Notes: generated from the sequence alone by a model not told the origin. A DNA stretch of 64,000 nt from Cupriavidus pauculus (GCF_022179805.1 NZ_BPUO01000008.1:186001-250000); one strand, 5' to 3'; shown: positions 25,786 to 35,839, counted from the first letter of the stretch. Numbers and translations: made by a program.

Positions 25786-28700
25786 GCCGCGCTCAACTGC
25801 TTCTGGACCAACTGGTAGTACATGCCGCGGCGCTCCAGCAATTCCTCATGCCGCCCCTGCTCCACGATGCCGCCTTCGTACAGCACCAGGATCTTGTCCG
25901 CCTGCATGATCGTGCTGAGCCGGTGCGCAATGATCACGGCCGTGCGGCCACGCAGGATTTCCTGCATGTTCGCCAGGATGTTGCTTTCCGACTGCGTGTC
26001 CAGCGCCGACGTGGCCTCGTCGAACACCAGCAGGCGCGGATCGTGATACAGCGCGCGGGCAATGCACAGCCGCTGGATCTGCCCGCCCGACAACCCGATG
26101 CCGCGCTCCCCCACCACCTGCTCGTAGCCGAGCGGCAGCTTGGAGATGAACGCGTGGGCGTCGGCCATCTTGGCCACCTCCTCGATGCGGCGCCGGTCGG
26201 GGCTGTCCTCGCCGCAGGCGATGTTCTCGGCCACGGTGCCCGAGAACAGCAGGTTGGTCTGCATCACATAGCCCACCTGCGCGCGGAAGAACTCGGTGTC
26301 GATCACGTTCATGTCGTAGCCGTCCACCTTCATCGACCCGTCCGACGGCTTGTAGAAGCCCACCAGTAGCTTGGCCAGCGTGGTCTTGCCCGACCCGCTG
26401 CGTCCGACGATGGCCACCATCTCGCCGGGCCGCATATGGAAGCTGATGTTCTCCAGCACGTAGGGCGTGTCCTCGCCGCCGTAGCGGAAGTACACGCCAT
26501 CGAACTGGATCTCGCCCTGCAGGTCTGGCAGCGACACGCGCGACATCACGTCCGTCGCGCTCTGCTCGGGCTCCAGGTCCAGCACGTCGCCCAGCCGCTC
26601 CATGGCCACGCCCGCGTCATTCAGTTGCCCCCACAACGCCACCAGCCCCATCAGCGGGGCCAGCACGCTGCCCATGAACGCGTTGAACGCAATGAGCTGG
26701 CCAATTGTCAGTTCGCGCTCCAGCACCAGCGTGGCGCCCACCCACAGGATGGTGATCGTGGTGGCCGCGTTCAGCACCTGGCTGACCAGCCCCACGAGGA
26801 TGTGGAACGACTGCGCCTGGTACTGCTTGTCCAGCGCCTTGGCGTACTTGCGTTCCCAGCGCAGCCGCACGGGCCGCTCGATGCCCATGCCCTTGACGGT
26901 CTCCGCGCCGCCGAGCGTTTCCATCAGATACGCCTTGGCATCGGTCGAGGCCGCGAACACCTCGCGTGCGTAGGTCTTGACCTTGGGCGTCACCACCACC
27001 GTCAGCGCCGCGATCGGTATCACGAACGCAATCAGCAGCAGCGTCAGCTTCACGTTGTAGAGGAACATGATGCTGAAGTAGATGAACACCATCAGCAGGT
27101 TCAGGGCCGTGGTCACCGTGGACTCGGTCAGGAACGCGCGGATGGTCTGGTTTTCCTGGAAGCGCGCGAAGATGTCGCCGGTCTTGCGCTTGGCGAAGAA
27201 CCCCAGCGGCAGTGACAGCGTGTGCTTGAAGAAGTGCGACATCATCGCGAAGTCCATATTGCGGACCATGAAGTTCGCCAGATACGCACGTATGGTGACC
27301 ATGAGCTGTGTGAAGACATTGGAGATCACCAGCCCCAGTATCAGCAGGTGCAGCAGCCCGATGTTCTGGTGCACCACCACGCCATCGAGGATGTTCTGGA
27401 TGATCAGCGGCGGCACCACGCCCAGCACCTGGATCACGAACGTAGCCAGGAACAGATGCCCGAGGATGCGCTTGTACGGTGACAGGTAACTGATGAACCG
27501 CAGCCACGGCGACCGCGACACCGCCAGCTCGTTCATCTGGGCACCGGGCGAGAACAGCAGGCAGGTGCCGCTCCAGCCGCGCTCGAATTCCTCGGTGCTC
27601 ATCTTGCGGAAGCCGATGGCCGGGTCCGCTATCCACACATAGCGCGACGACACGCCGTAGACCACCACGTAGTGATAGCCCTCCCAGTGGATGATGAACG
27701 GCAGCTCGAATCCCATCAGCGCATCGCGCGTGCACTGCACGCCGCGCGCCGTGAAGCCCAGCGATTCGCCCGCACGCGCCAGGCTGTCCAGCGTGGCGCC
27801 GGCCGTCGTCACATTGGCCAGTTCGCGCAGCTTGCCCAACGTCATCGGAATGCCGTAGTGGCGGCACACCATCGCCAGGCACGCGGCGCCGCAGTCCATC
27901 TCCTCGGCCTGCTCCACCAGCGCGAAGCGGCGGATCAACCGTTCGCCCAGTTCGGGCTTGGAATGCAGGTCCAGCAGCACGGGCCGCTTGCGCCGCTCGG
28001 CCAGTTTCTTCTGCCGGTGCAGTTCGCGATCCACGGTGCGGATGCGTTCCTCCAGCACCTCGCGCAGGCGCGCATTGCGCTCCAGGATCAACTGGACGGT
28101 CTTCTCCGGAATTACCAGCAGCCGCGTGTCGGTCTCGGCGACGACCGATGCCACCTGCTCCTGCCGCATCACGCAGGCCCGCTCGCCAAAGATCTCGCCC
28201 TGCCCCAGCGTGGCCAGCGCAAACATATCGCCGTCTTCCTCACGCTCCACGCGCACCGTGCCCTGGCGCACCACGTAGAGACGGCGGTCCTCGCGGCCGT
28301 CCTGCTGCAGGATGGTCTTGCCCGCCGCCACGCGCTTCACGCCCACGCTGCGCACCGCGTCTTCCAGTTCCGTCTTGTCCAGCTTGCCGCGCAGATCGAA
28401 CAGCCGCGCCACGAAGCCGCCCGCTGAACTGATGGCCACGTAGCTCGTGATAAACGCCAGCGCAGCCGGATTACCACCCACCGCCGGCTCCGACACGCTG
28501 CGCGGAATCACGATCAGCTCGGTCTTGCCCGACGCCCGCACCGACGACTCATGCCGATACTCGCGCAGCAGCGCGATATCGGCGAACACCTCGCCGGTCT
28601 TGCGCACGCCCATGCTGATTTCCTTGCCGTGTTCCTCGTTGAACACGCGCACGGACCCTGCACGCACGATAAAGATGCCGTCGGCGGGCTCGCCCGCATT

Positions 28701-28880
28701 GCACACCGTGTCGCCAAAGCCGAAATGCAGCGTTTGCGCACTGGCGGCCAGCCGCTCGATCTCGTCGCGCGTCAGCGGCGACAGGATCTCCACGGTCGCC
28801 AGGAAGTCGGCCAGCGACTGCCCGACGGGCGACTGCGGGGCCGGCGCGGCGGCCGCTTCGCTAGCGGGCTTCGATGACAT
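25782..28880 (-). CDS. peptidase-containing ABC exporter with two cNMP-binding-like domains
   Basis: A 1032-aa inner-membrane exporter of HetC-like layout. Residues about 25-150 and 165-290 are two cyclic-nucleotide-binding-type beta-barrels ('GDTVCNAGEPADGIFIVRAG', 'GQGEIFGERACVMRQEQVAS'). A C39 peptidase follows with Cys330 in 'EEMDCGAACLAMVCRHYG', histidine in 'HWEGYHYVVVYG' and 'WIADPAIG'. Then come six membrane helices and an ABC domain ('GRSGSGKTTLAKLL', 'LSGGQIQR', 'LLVFDEATSALD'). C39 domains cut double-glycine leaders during export, which fits the six precursors. It overlaps PpiC upstream and the activator downstream. Confidence 0.93.
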   Translation of the reverse strand: MSSKPASEAAAAPAPQSPVGQSLADFLATVEILSPLTRDEIERLAASAQTLHFGFGDTVCNAGEPADGIFIVRAGSVRVFNEEHGKEISMGVRKTGEVFADIALLREYRHESSVRASGKTELIVIPRSVSEPAVGGNPAALAFITSYVAISSAGGFVARLFDLRGKLDKTELEDAVRSVGVKRVAAGKTILQQDGREDRRLYVVRQGTVRVEREEDGDMFALATLGQGEIFGERACVMRQEQVASVVAETDTRLLVIPEKTVQLILERNARLREVLEERIRTVDRELHRQKKLAERRKRPVLLDLHSKPELGERLIRRFALVEQAEEMDCGAACLAMVCRHYGIPMTLGKLRELANVTTAGATLDSLARAGESLGFTARGVQCTRDALMGFELPFIIHWEGYHYVVVYGVSSRYVWIADPAIGFRKMSTEEFERGWSGTCLLFSPGAQMNELAVSRSPWLRFISYLSPYKRILGHLFLATFVIQVLGVVPPLIIQNILDGVVVHQNIGLLHLLILGLVISNVFTQLMVTIRAYLANFMVRNMDFAMMSHFFKHTLSLPLGFFAKRKTGDIFARFQENQTIRAFLTESTVTTALNLLMVFIYFSIMFLYNVKLTLLLIAFVIPIAALTVVVTPKVKTYAREVFAASTDAKAYLMETLGGAETVKGMGIERPVRLRWERKYAKALDKQYQAQSFHILVGLVSQVLNAATTITILWVGATLVLERELTIGQLIAFNAFMGSVLAPLMGLVALWGQLNDAGVAMERLGDVLDLEPEQSATDVMSRVSLPDLQGEIQFDGVYFRYGGEDTPYVLENISFHMRPGEMVAIVGRSGSGKTTLAKLLVGFYKPSDGSMKVDGYDMNVIDTEFFRAQVGYVMQTNLLFSGTVAENIACGEDSPDRRRIEEVAKMADAHAFISKLPLGYEQVVGERGIGLSGGQIQRLCIARALYHDPRLLVFDEATSALDTQSESNILANMQEILRGRTAVIIAHRLSTIMQADKILVLYEGGIVEQGRHEELLERRGMYYQLVQKQLSAA

Positions 28881-29613
28881 GTTCCTGCGCCCTCGCCATC
28901 AGCCATTCCTCGCGCAACAGCCGCCGGATCTCCACCACCACGTCGGGGTCCAGCCGCGCGGGATGCTTGGCGCGCACCAGGAACACCTCGAAGAATGATT
29001 TGTCCGGCGCCGGAAACGGCCCCAGCAGGTCGCCAGCCTCGGCATTGAACACGCGGGCCTCGATATCGCCCTTGAGCGAGCCGCGCAGCACCTTGCCGAT
29101 ATCGCCGCCCTGCTCGCGCGTATCGGCAATCGAGTGCTCGCGGGCCATCTCGGCAAAGCTGTCGGGGTCGTCCTGCAGATACGACACCAGTTCCTTGGCC
29201 TTGCCTTCGGTATCCACCACGATATGGCTGACCTCGATACTGTCGAACTTCGGCGAGTTGAGCTGGAAGTACGTCTCCACGGCCTGTTCCGTGCCCACCT
29301 GCTCCATCATCTTTTCCTGGTACAGGCTGTCGGTGATGAAGTTCTCGAACTCGTCCAGCGTGATGTTCAGCGCGTCCAGGTAGTGGTTCATGTCCGACGC
29401 GCGGTGCAGGCCGTGCACGCGCCGGAACTGATCCGCGCGCTCCTGCACCTCTTCCGGCGAAAGCTTCACGCCGTGCCGGCGCGCCGCGTGCGCGGTCAGC
29501 TTGTCTCGCACCAACTGCTCCACCAGCCCCTCGAACTGGCCGGTCAGCTTCAGCACCCTCACGAATTCGTCGACGCCGATCACTTCGTCGTCGATGCGTA
29601 CGATGGCTGTCAT
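28861..29613 (-). CDS. PpiC-type peptidyl-prolyl isomerase/chaperone
   Basis: A 250-aa protein starting after a GAGGAG ribosome site. It has an N-terminal SurA-like helical region ('VEQLVRDKLTAHAARRHGVK') and a parvulin domain ('VSHIVVDTEGKAKELVSYLQ', 'FAEMAREHSIADTREQGGDI', 'GLGPFPAP'-like end 'LLGPFPAPDKSFFEVFLV'). No signal peptide is visible, so it may act on the cytoplasmic side, presenting precursor peptides to the exporter. A PpiC/HlyD/peptidase-ABC trio is also found in cyanobacteria. Its 3' end overlaps the exporter start by 20 bases. Confidence 0.85.
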   Translation of the reverse strand: MTAIVRIDDEVIGVDEFVRVLKLTGQFEGLVEQLVRDKLTAHAARRHGVKLSPEEVQERADQFRRVHGLHRASDMNHYLDALNITLDEFENFITDSLYQEKMMEQVGTEQAVETYFQLNSPKFDSIEVSHIVVDTEGKAKELVSYLQDDPDSFAEMAREHSIADTREQGGDIGKVLRGSLKGDIEARVFNAEAGDLLGPFPAPDKSFFEVFLVRAKHPARLDPDVVVEIRRLLREEWLMARAQEHVIEAR

Positions 29614-29630
29614 CGCCCTCTCCTCACGGT

Positions 29631-31013
29631 TCAACCTGCGACCTGCCTGAACGGATCGAGCCCCAGGTCGATCAGGCGCCTCTCCCGTACCACGATCTCG
29701 GCCGTGGCGGTCATGCCGTAGCGCAGCGGATACTTGCTGGCGGCCACGCTGTAGTAGTCCTGTGCCAGCCGCACGCGCCCCTCGTACACCGGCTGCTTGT
29801 CCGGCCCCGATGGCTTGGTGGCCGGCGAGATGTATTCGAGCGTGCCCGCGATCAGCCCGTAACGCTGGTACGGAAACGCGCTGAACTTGAGCTTGACAGG
29901 CAGCCCTTCGCGCAGGAACGCGCGGTCGCGCTCGGCAATCTCGATGCGCAGCATGGGCCGCGCGTCCTTGGGCGCGATGCCGCCCAGCGGCGTATTGGCC
30001 TGCACCTTGTCGCCGCGCTGCGTCGACGTGACATCGGTGATCACGCCCGACACCGGTGCCAGGATCAGCAGGAAGTTGTCCTTGTCGATGTTCTCGAACT
30101 TGATGCGTGCCGCTGCATCGGCCACAAGCCGGGCCGTCTGCACCTGCAGGCGCAGCTTGTCCTCGGTGCCCGTGATCTCGCGCACGGCGGCGTCGTACTG
30201 CACGCGCAGGCTGGCCAGCTCCTGGCCGCTGCCTTCCAGTTGCGCGCTGGCCTGCGTCAATTGCTGCGCCAGCCGTGCATCCAGTTCGGCCAGCCGCGAC
30301 TGCGCCACGCGCAGGTTGTTCTCGGCTTCCTGCGTGGTGGCGCGCTTGGCCTCGACCTGCGACTGCGACACCCCGCCGCCTGCCGGCAACGCAAACAGCC
30401 GTGCATAACGGTCCTGCTCCTGGCGCGCGAACTCGCGGGCGCGGCGCGCGTTCTCCAGGTTGCTGCGCGCCTCGGTCAGTTGCGCGCGCTGCTGCTCGGC
30501 CAGCCGCGTGGTGCCTTCGGCCAGCCGGTTCTCGTGCTGGCGCGTATTGAGTTCGATCTGCTGCTTCAGCGCCAACGCCCGGCGTTCCAGCAGCGCCTTG
30601 CGCTCCGGAAACTGCTTCCACTCGCGTTCGGCATCCTCCAGCTTGAGCTGTGCCTGCAGCGCGTTGGCCGCAGCCTCGATCGCGCCACGCGCGTTGAGCC
30701 GCGCCACCACGTCGTCCTTCGATACGGGCTGGCCCTCGGCCACGTAGAGGTCCACCAGCTCGCCATCCACCGGCGCGTAGAACCGCCGCACCTCGGACTC
30801 CGGCGCCAGCGTGCCCTGCGCGGTGACGATGACATCCGCGTGCCCGAAGAACGACCAGAGCACCGAGCAAAGCACCAGCACGGCCGTGGTCACCACCGTC
30901 AGCAGCGTCAGCCTGCGCGGCTCGGCACTGAGCAGCGCGATGCCTTCAGCGCTGTGGTCGTCCAGGGCCTCTGTCAGCGGCCGCAGCTTGTGGTCGCGGT
31001 TCTCGTCCTTCAT
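29631..31013 (-). CDS. HlyD-family periplasmic adaptor protein
   Basis: A 460-aa membrane-fusion protein. One transmembrane helix near residues 36-58 ('LTLLTVVTTAVLVLCSVLWSF') is followed by a biotinyl-lipoyl half ('VRRFYAPVDGELVDLYVAEG'), a long coiled coil (about 105-290) and the second half ('ILAPVSGVITDVTSTQRGDK'), then a beta-barrel. It would link the ABC exporter to the TolC-like channel. The ATG overlaps the stop of the FHA gene (ATGA), so both are translated together. Confidence 0.93.
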   Translation of the reverse strand: MKDENRDHKLRPLTEALDDHSAEGIALLSAEPRRLTLLTVVTTAVLVLCSVLWSFFGHADVIVTAQGTLAPESEVRRFYAPVDGELVDLYVAEGQPVSKDDVVARLNARGAIEAAANALQAQLKLEDAEREWKQFPERKALLERRALALKQQIELNTRQHENRLAEGTTRLAEQQRAQLTEARSNLENARRAREFARQEQDRYARLFALPAGGGVSQSQVEAKRATTQEAENNLRVAQSRLAELDARLAQQLTQASAQLEGSGQELASLRVQYDAAVREITGTEDKLRLQVQTARLVADAAARIKFENIDKDNFLLILAPVSGVITDVTSTQRGDKVQANTPLGGIAPKDARPMLRIEIAERDRAFLREGLPVKLKFSAFPYQRYGLIAGTLEYISPATKPSGPDKQPVYEGRVRLAQDYYSVAASKYPLRYGMTATAEIVVRERRLIDLGLDPFRQVAG

Positions 31014-33637
31014 GGCGTGGCTCCGGCTTCGGGTTTCGCGGCAGTCGTGGCGCCGTCCTTGGCACTGTCTTTGGCGGCATCCTTGGTGCTGTCTTTGGCA
31101 CCCTCCGGGCTGCCCTCGCCGACCAGCGCCAGCTTGGCCTTGAGCACCGCCGGGTCCAGCACCATGCGCAAGTCGGTCAGCGAGCGGCGCTGGGCGTCGA
31201 TCTCGGCCTGGATGTCGTCGCGGATCTTGCTCCACTGCGCCGTGTCATCAATCTTCAACTGTGCATAGATGCGCAAGCCCTGCCGCGCGTCTTCCTGCGC
31301 ATCGGCCAGCAGCTTGGCCTGGCTGCGGAACTTGGCCGAGATGCCTGCTTCGAGCCGTTGCTCGCCGGCGATCAGGCCGTTGTTGCGATACTGGCGCCAC
31401 GACGTTGCTGCGCGGTTCAGCAGCATGTTGGCGCGGCGCAATGCCGCGTCGCGGATCGTGTTGACGTCGGCGTCCACGACCTTGGCGAAGAACGCGTCGG
31501 CCTCGGGGTCGAGCGAGGCATAGAACCCCAGCAACTGGTCTTCGTAGCCCGGCGTGCCGCGTGCGGCCTTGACCGCCGCGTATTGCGACAGCACCTGCTC
31601 CTTGTGCGCGACGTCGCGTGCCACATCCGCCGCCCACGGCCCTGCCGTCACGGCCTTCAGCGCGGTAATGGCCGCCACCCCGTCGCCCTGCTCCCATGCC
31701 TTGCTCGCAGCCACGTATTGCTTCTGCACGTCTTCGCCGGGCAGGCGCGCGGCCTTGAGCTTCTGGTAGGCGGTCTGGAATGGCGGCGTCGCGAACTTCG
31801 CCTTGAGCATCTGCGCCACCAACGGCCCCGGGGCCCGGTCGCGCAGCGAGCGGATCATGGCCGTGTACTGGCGCAGGTCGCTTTCCACCGCATCGAGCCC
31901 CGACAGCCGCGCGTACTTGTCCTTGTACTCCACCAGCATCGATTGCAGCGCCTCGGGCTGGTCACGGCCCAGTTCCGTCGCGATGGCCGCGTCGAGCCGG
32001 TCGACGGCGGCAAGCAGCACCGATTCGTCGTTCTGCAGGCGACGCAGATCGCTCAGCGCCCGCGCGTAGGTATCGCGAAATGGCGGCACATCGTTGGCAA
32101 TGCGCCCCAGCAGCCGCTGGTGCGACGCGGTGTCGTCCTCCCAGCGCTGCAGCAGGTCGCGAATCCGCGCTTCATCTGCATACATGCGGATCGGGCCTTC
32201 AATACCGCCGCGCTGCGCCACATATTGTTCGAGGTCGCCCACCCAGGCCAGTTGAGTGATCAGCGCCTGGCCATCGGGATTGTGCTGGCTGCGCGCGCGC
32301 ATCTCGTCGAGCACGGCACCGGCGCCGGTGAAGTCGCCGGCCTGCAGCCGGGTGGCCCACTGCGGCACGTAGCCACGCATCAACGCCTCGGCACCCAGCG
32401 TCTTGTAGTGGGTCTCGTCGGGCCGGCGCGACAGCACCTTGTCCGCCACCTCGGCGGCCCGCGCGTACTTGCCTTCGTCGACCAGCGCCTGCAGCGACCG
32501 GTCCGGCGCGCCGCGCCACCAGATATAGCCGCCGCCGATCACCAGCACGGCAATCACCAGGATTGCCACGCGGGCGGCCCGTTCCACCTGGTGGCGGTCG
32601 CGGATGCCGAAGTTGCGCAGCGCCTCCACCACCATCATCGTCACGCGGCCGCGCGGTGCCGGTGCATGCGCGGCATCGGCCGCGTCGGGCATGGCCTCGG
32701 GGTTGACTTCATCCTCCTGCGCGGCGGGGTAATCCATGCAGAAGATGTCGAGGAAGGAATCTGCTGCGCCCACGAACGTGGTCTTGTCGGGGTCGACATC
32801 GACCGGCATGGCGGCGCCCGCGCCGTTGAGCGGCGGCTGCGCGGCGGATGCTTCGAGTGATGCCGGCGGCGCCATGCCGGCCAGCGATGTCCTAGTGGCC
32901 GTGGCATCGGCGTCAGCCTCGTGCTCGATGCCCACGCGGTAGACGAAGTGGCTGCCGCCAAACGCCACCACGTCGTCGGGTTCCAGCCGCACCGACTGGT
33001 CGCGCAGCCGCACGCCATTGACGAACGTGCCGTTGGTGCTGCCCAGGTCCTCGATCCATGGCACGCCTTGTTTCAGATACACATGGGCGTGCCGGCGCGA
33101 CAGGTAGTTCACCTGGTGCGGATAGTTGTCGCGATAGCGGGCAAACGTGTCGTCGGCCTTGCTGACCATGAACGGAAAGCCGCCGATGATCACGGGCTGC
33201 AGGCCCAGGTCCTCGCGCATCGGCACCAGCGTGACGGCCACACGGGGCGGCTCGGCTTCCGGCGGGCGCGCGTAGAGCCTGACGCGATACGCGAGATCGG
33301 CGCCGAAACTGACTTCGTCGCCATCGCGCAGCCGGGCCGGCTGCTGCGCAACGGTGTCGCCGTTCACGCGTGTGCCGTTCTTGCTGCCCAGGTCGGCCAC
33401 ATAGACCGCGCCGTCCTCGGAAAAGATACGCGCGTGGCGCCGCGACAGCACCGAGATGGCTTCGGTTGGATACGCGGCGAATGGCGCCTCGCCGCGCCCG
33501 ATCGCGAACAGGTCTTCGTCGATGCGGATTTCGCCTAGCTCGGGGCGCGACACCGGCATCAGCAGGACATCGAACGCCTGGCCCGGCCGGGGAGCCATGA
33601 CCGGCACATCCATGAAAGGAGCTTCGTCGCGCGTCAT
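31010..33637 (-). CDS. double FHA-domain membrane protein
   Basis: An 875-aa protein with two FHA domains at about 40-120 and 145-235, each with the phospho-threonine-binding pattern ('LSRRHARIF...GSKNGTRVNG'; 'LSRRHAHVY...GSTNGTFVNG'). One transmembrane helix lies at about 356-374 ('RVAILVIAVLVIGGGYIWW'), then a 500-residue helical periplasmic part with TPR-like character and an Ala/Lys-rich tail ('KDSTKDAAKDSAKDG'). A 'DPDKTTFVG' segment before the helix is a possible phosphorylation site. It likely couples kinase signalling to assembly of the exporter. First gene of the FHA-HlyD-PpiC-ABC-activator operon. Confidence 0.9.
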   Translation of the reverse strand: MTRDEAPFMDVPVMAPRPGQAFDVLLMPVSRPELGEIRIDEDLFAIGRGEAPFAAYPTEAISVLSRRHARIFSEDGAVYVADLGSKNGTRVNGDTVAQQPARLRDGDEVSFGADLAYRVRLYARPPEAEPPRVAVTLVPMREDLGLQPVIIGGFPFMVSKADDTFARYRDNYPHQVNYLSRRHAHVYLKQGVPWIEDLGSTNGTFVNGVRLRDQSVRLEPDDVVAFGGSHFVYRVGIEHEADADATATRTSLAGMAPPASLEASAAQPPLNGAGAAMPVDVDPDKTTFVGAADSFLDIFCMDYPAAQEDEVNPEAMPDAADAAHAPAPRGRVTMMVVEALRNFGIRDRHQVERAARVAILVIAVLVIGGGYIWWRGAPDRSLQALVDEGKYARAAEVADKVLSRRPDETHYKTLGAEALMRGYVPQWATRLQAGDFTGAGAVLDEMRARSQHNPDGQALITQLAWVGDLEQYVAQRGGIEGPIRMYADEARIRDLLQRWEDDTASHQRLLGRIANDVPPFRDTYARALSDLRRLQNDESVLLAAVDRLDAAIATELGRDQPEALQSMLVEYKDKYARLSGLDAVESDLRQYTAMIRSLRDRAPGPLVAQMLKAKFATPPFQTAYQKLKAARLPGEDVQKQYVAASKAWEQGDGVAAITALKAVTAGPWAADVARDVAHKEQVLSQYAAVKAARGTPGYEDQLLGFYASLDPEADAFFAKVVDADVNTIRDAALRRANMLLNRAATSWRQYRNNGLIAGEQRLEAGISAKFRSQAKLLADAQEDARQGLRIYAQLKIDDTAQWSKIRDDIQAEIDAQRRSLTDLRMVLDPAVLKAKLALVGEGSPEGAKDSTKDAAKDSAKDGATTAAKPEAGATP

Positions 33638-33847
33638 GTTTCAACTGAGCCAACAGTGCGGCCCGTGGCGCGCGACCGCGAGGCAACGCTGCACGCGGGG
33701 CGGCAGGCGTCGGCAAGGGGGCGGCAGGTCACGGGTAAGAACATAGTAGGCCACGCTCAGGGGGAGTCAATGCGCTGCGGCGCAGCGTTGCGCAAACGCA
33801 TGCGCGGTGCGGGTTTCAGGGTTGCAACGCTTTGTGCGCCGCTGCGA

Positions 33848-35329
33848 CTAACGCGCCGCCTTGGGCACCGGCGCGCCGGGGGCCGGTGCGGCATCGGCGG
33901 TGGTGTCCGTGCGTCCATTGCGCACGTTCACATCGGGCCAGCCGCCGCCCAGTGCCTTGTACAGCGTGACGGTATCGGCCAGGATTTGTTGGTGCACGGC
34001 CAACAACGATTGCTCGGCGGACAGCAGCGAACGTTCCGACTCGAACACGTCGAGCTGCGATGCGATGCCTTCGCGCGCCTGGGCCTCGATCTGCGCGCCC
34101 ACCACGCGTAGCTGGCTCACCTGCTGCTGCAGTTCGATGCGCTGCTTCTTGTGGGCGTCGACGTTGACGAGTGCGCTTTCCACCTCCTCGAACGCGGTCA
34201 TCACGGTGCGGCCGTATTCGTTCTCGACCACGCCGACATTGGCCTCGGTGGTCTTCACCCGGGCACGCACGTTCGGGTCGAGCATCGGCAGGTTGATGCT
34301 GGGCATGAAGCCGAACGTGAACGACTTCATCAGGTCGGACAGCGCAAAGCTGGCCGTGCCGCCACGCGCGGTCAGGCTGATGCTGGGCAGTTGCGCCAGC
34401 CGGGCCTGGCCCACCAGGTTGTAGGCCGCCAGCACGCGATACTCGGCGGCGACGATGTCGGGCCGCCGGGCCAGCAGTTGCGACGGCAGCCCGGCCGGCA
34501 CCACGGGCAGCTTCACACGGTCCTGCAGCTTGCCCGGCGGCACCTTGAGCTCGCCGGCAGGCACGCCCACCAGCGTGGCCAGCGCGTTCTCGGCCACATT
34601 GCGCGAGCGCTGAAATTCGAGCAGGTCCTTGGTCAGCCGGTTGATTTCGGCCTGCTGCTGCATCACCCGGATCTGCGGCAGCAGCCCGTTGGCCAGCATG
34701 GCCTTGTACGTGCCCAGAATGTCGTTGTTACGGCCCACCGTGCGGCGCTGCTGCGCAATCTGTTCGTCGAGCAGCAGGATGGTGAAGTACGTGATCGATA
34801 CATCGGACGCCAGCGCCAGGTATCCGGCACGCCAGTCGGCCTCGGTGGCGCGAAACTCGGCGGTTTGCGCCTGGACGCCCTTCTCGACCTTGCCCCAGAC
34901 GTCGATGTCCCAGTTCACCGTGCCGCCCAGGTTGTAGGTGCGCGATACCGGCTGGCCGGTGGTCTTGCTCACGTCCAGCCCGGCGCCGATGTCAAACACG
35001 GGCAGCGCGCCAGCGCGTGCCTCGGAAATCTGGGCATTGGCCACGCGGATGCGTGCCGCCAGCACCTTGATGTCGTAGTTGCCGGACAGCGCCTTGGCCA
35101 CGAGCTGGTCCAGGAACGGATCGCCAAAGCCTTGCCACCAGTTCGGCAGGATCGTCTCGGTGGGCGAAACGCTGACCGATTCGTTGCCGCTCCACGCCGC
35201 CTTGGCCGGCGTTTCGGGCCGGTTGTATTCGGGCGGGCGGAAATCGGCACAGCCGGCCAGCAGCACCACGGACAAGGCGAGGCCCGACAACAGGCACTTG
35301 CGATGCGGAGCGAAGGCGATTGCGTTCAC
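33848..35329 (-). CDS. TolC/NodT-type outer-membrane efflux lipoprotein
   Basis: A 493-aa outer-membrane factor with a lipobox 'LLAGC' (Cys27) and two repeated halves of the outer-membrane-efflux fold ('LDQLVAKALSGNYDIKVLAA' and 'LARRPDIVAAEYRVLAAYNL'). NodT family members usually serve RND pumps, but no RND gene adjoins here and its position just before the FHA-HlyD-ABC operon makes it the likely exit channel of this type I system. The 210-base gap to the FHA gene shows no terminator or sigma-54 site. Confidence 0.92.
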   Translation of the reverse strand: MNAIAFAPHRKCLLSGLALSVVLLAGCADFRPPEYNRPETPAKAAWSGNESVSVSPTETILPNWWQGFGDPFLDQLVAKALSGNYDIKVLAARIRVANAQISEARAGALPVFDIGAGLDVSKTTGQPVSRTYNLGGTVNWDIDVWGKVEKGVQAQTAEFRATEADWRAGYLALASDVSITYFTILLLDEQIAQQRRTVGRNNDILGTYKAMLANGLLPQIRVMQQQAEINRLTKDLLEFQRSRNVAENALATLVGVPAGELKVPPGKLQDRVKLPVVPAGLPSQLLARRPDIVAAEYRVLAAYNLVGQARLAQLPSISLTARGGTASFALSDLMKSFTFGFMPSINLPMLDPNVRARVKTTEANVGVVENEYGRTVMTAFEEVESALVNVDAHKKQRIELQQQVSQLRVVGAQIEAQAREGIASQLDVFESERSLLSAEQSLLAVHQQILADTVTLYKALGGGWPDVNVRNGRTDTTADAAPAPGAPVPKAAR

Positions 35330-35460
35330 GATGGCTTCCTGCTTGAAGCGCCAGCGGACCGTGGCAGAGCGTCCTGGCGTTCGTTCTGTATTGTGGGTCG
35401 GCGTCCGGCGTACGCCAACCTCGGTGTGCGTGTCCGCGAGAAGCGGACGAAAAAAAGGGC

Positions 35461-35494
35461 AAAAAAAGCGCCGGGGCGGAGGTGTCCCCGGCGC
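35461..35494 (-). terminator. intrinsic terminator after precursor gene 2
   Basis: On the minus strand GCGCCGGGG...CCCCGGCGC is followed by TTTTTTT. It separates precursor gene 2 from the TolC-like gene, so the peptide mRNA is short and independent. Confidence 0.85.
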
Positions 35495-35572
35495 AAGCTC
35501 CCCGTGCGGCTGGTACGTCGATGGCCTATTGGCTGGCCTGCGACGCCGGTGCCGCCTGAACCGTACGGATCA

Positions 35573-35839
35573 TCAAGCGTTGTTCTGGGCGTACTGGTTC
35601 GTCGTCACGTTGTTGTGCATATGGTCCTGGAAGGCCGAGCCGTTACCGAAGTAGTTGGCCACCGACTGCATCTGCTGGTTCGATTGCGTGATCGTCTTGT
35701 GCGAGTCGAACGACAGGCTCACCGGCGTGTAGATCGAGGTGTACGGGGCAAACAGTGCGATACCGCCGCGTACTGCCTGCAGCTTCTTGGCGTCGAGGGT
35801 TTTGGTCGAGGACAGGTCTTTGATGGTCAGCGTGGTCAT
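35573..35839 (-). CDS. double-glycine leader peptide precursor 2
   Basis: An 88-aa precursor with the shared 26-residue leader ('MTTLTIKDLSSTKTLDAKKL' plus 'QAVRGG') and a 62-residue core without cysteine. The core ends with 'NYFGNGSAFQDHMHNNVTTN' and 'QYAQNNA', almost identical to precursors 3 and 4. AGGAG lies seven bases before the ATG. The promoter region is a near copy of that of precursor 3, in opposite orientation. Likely cleaved and exported by the C39 transporter. Confidence 0.82.
   Translation of the reverse strand: MTTLTIKDLSSTKTLDAKKLQAVRGGIALFAPYTSIYTPVSLSFDSHKTITQSNQQMQSVANYFGNGSAFQDHMHNNVTTNQYAQNNA

Noticed and set aside
35407-35450. GTCGG...CCAAC pair upstream of the TolC-like gene
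   Set aside because: The spacer is 13 bases rather than 7 and there is no sigma-54 promoter beside it.
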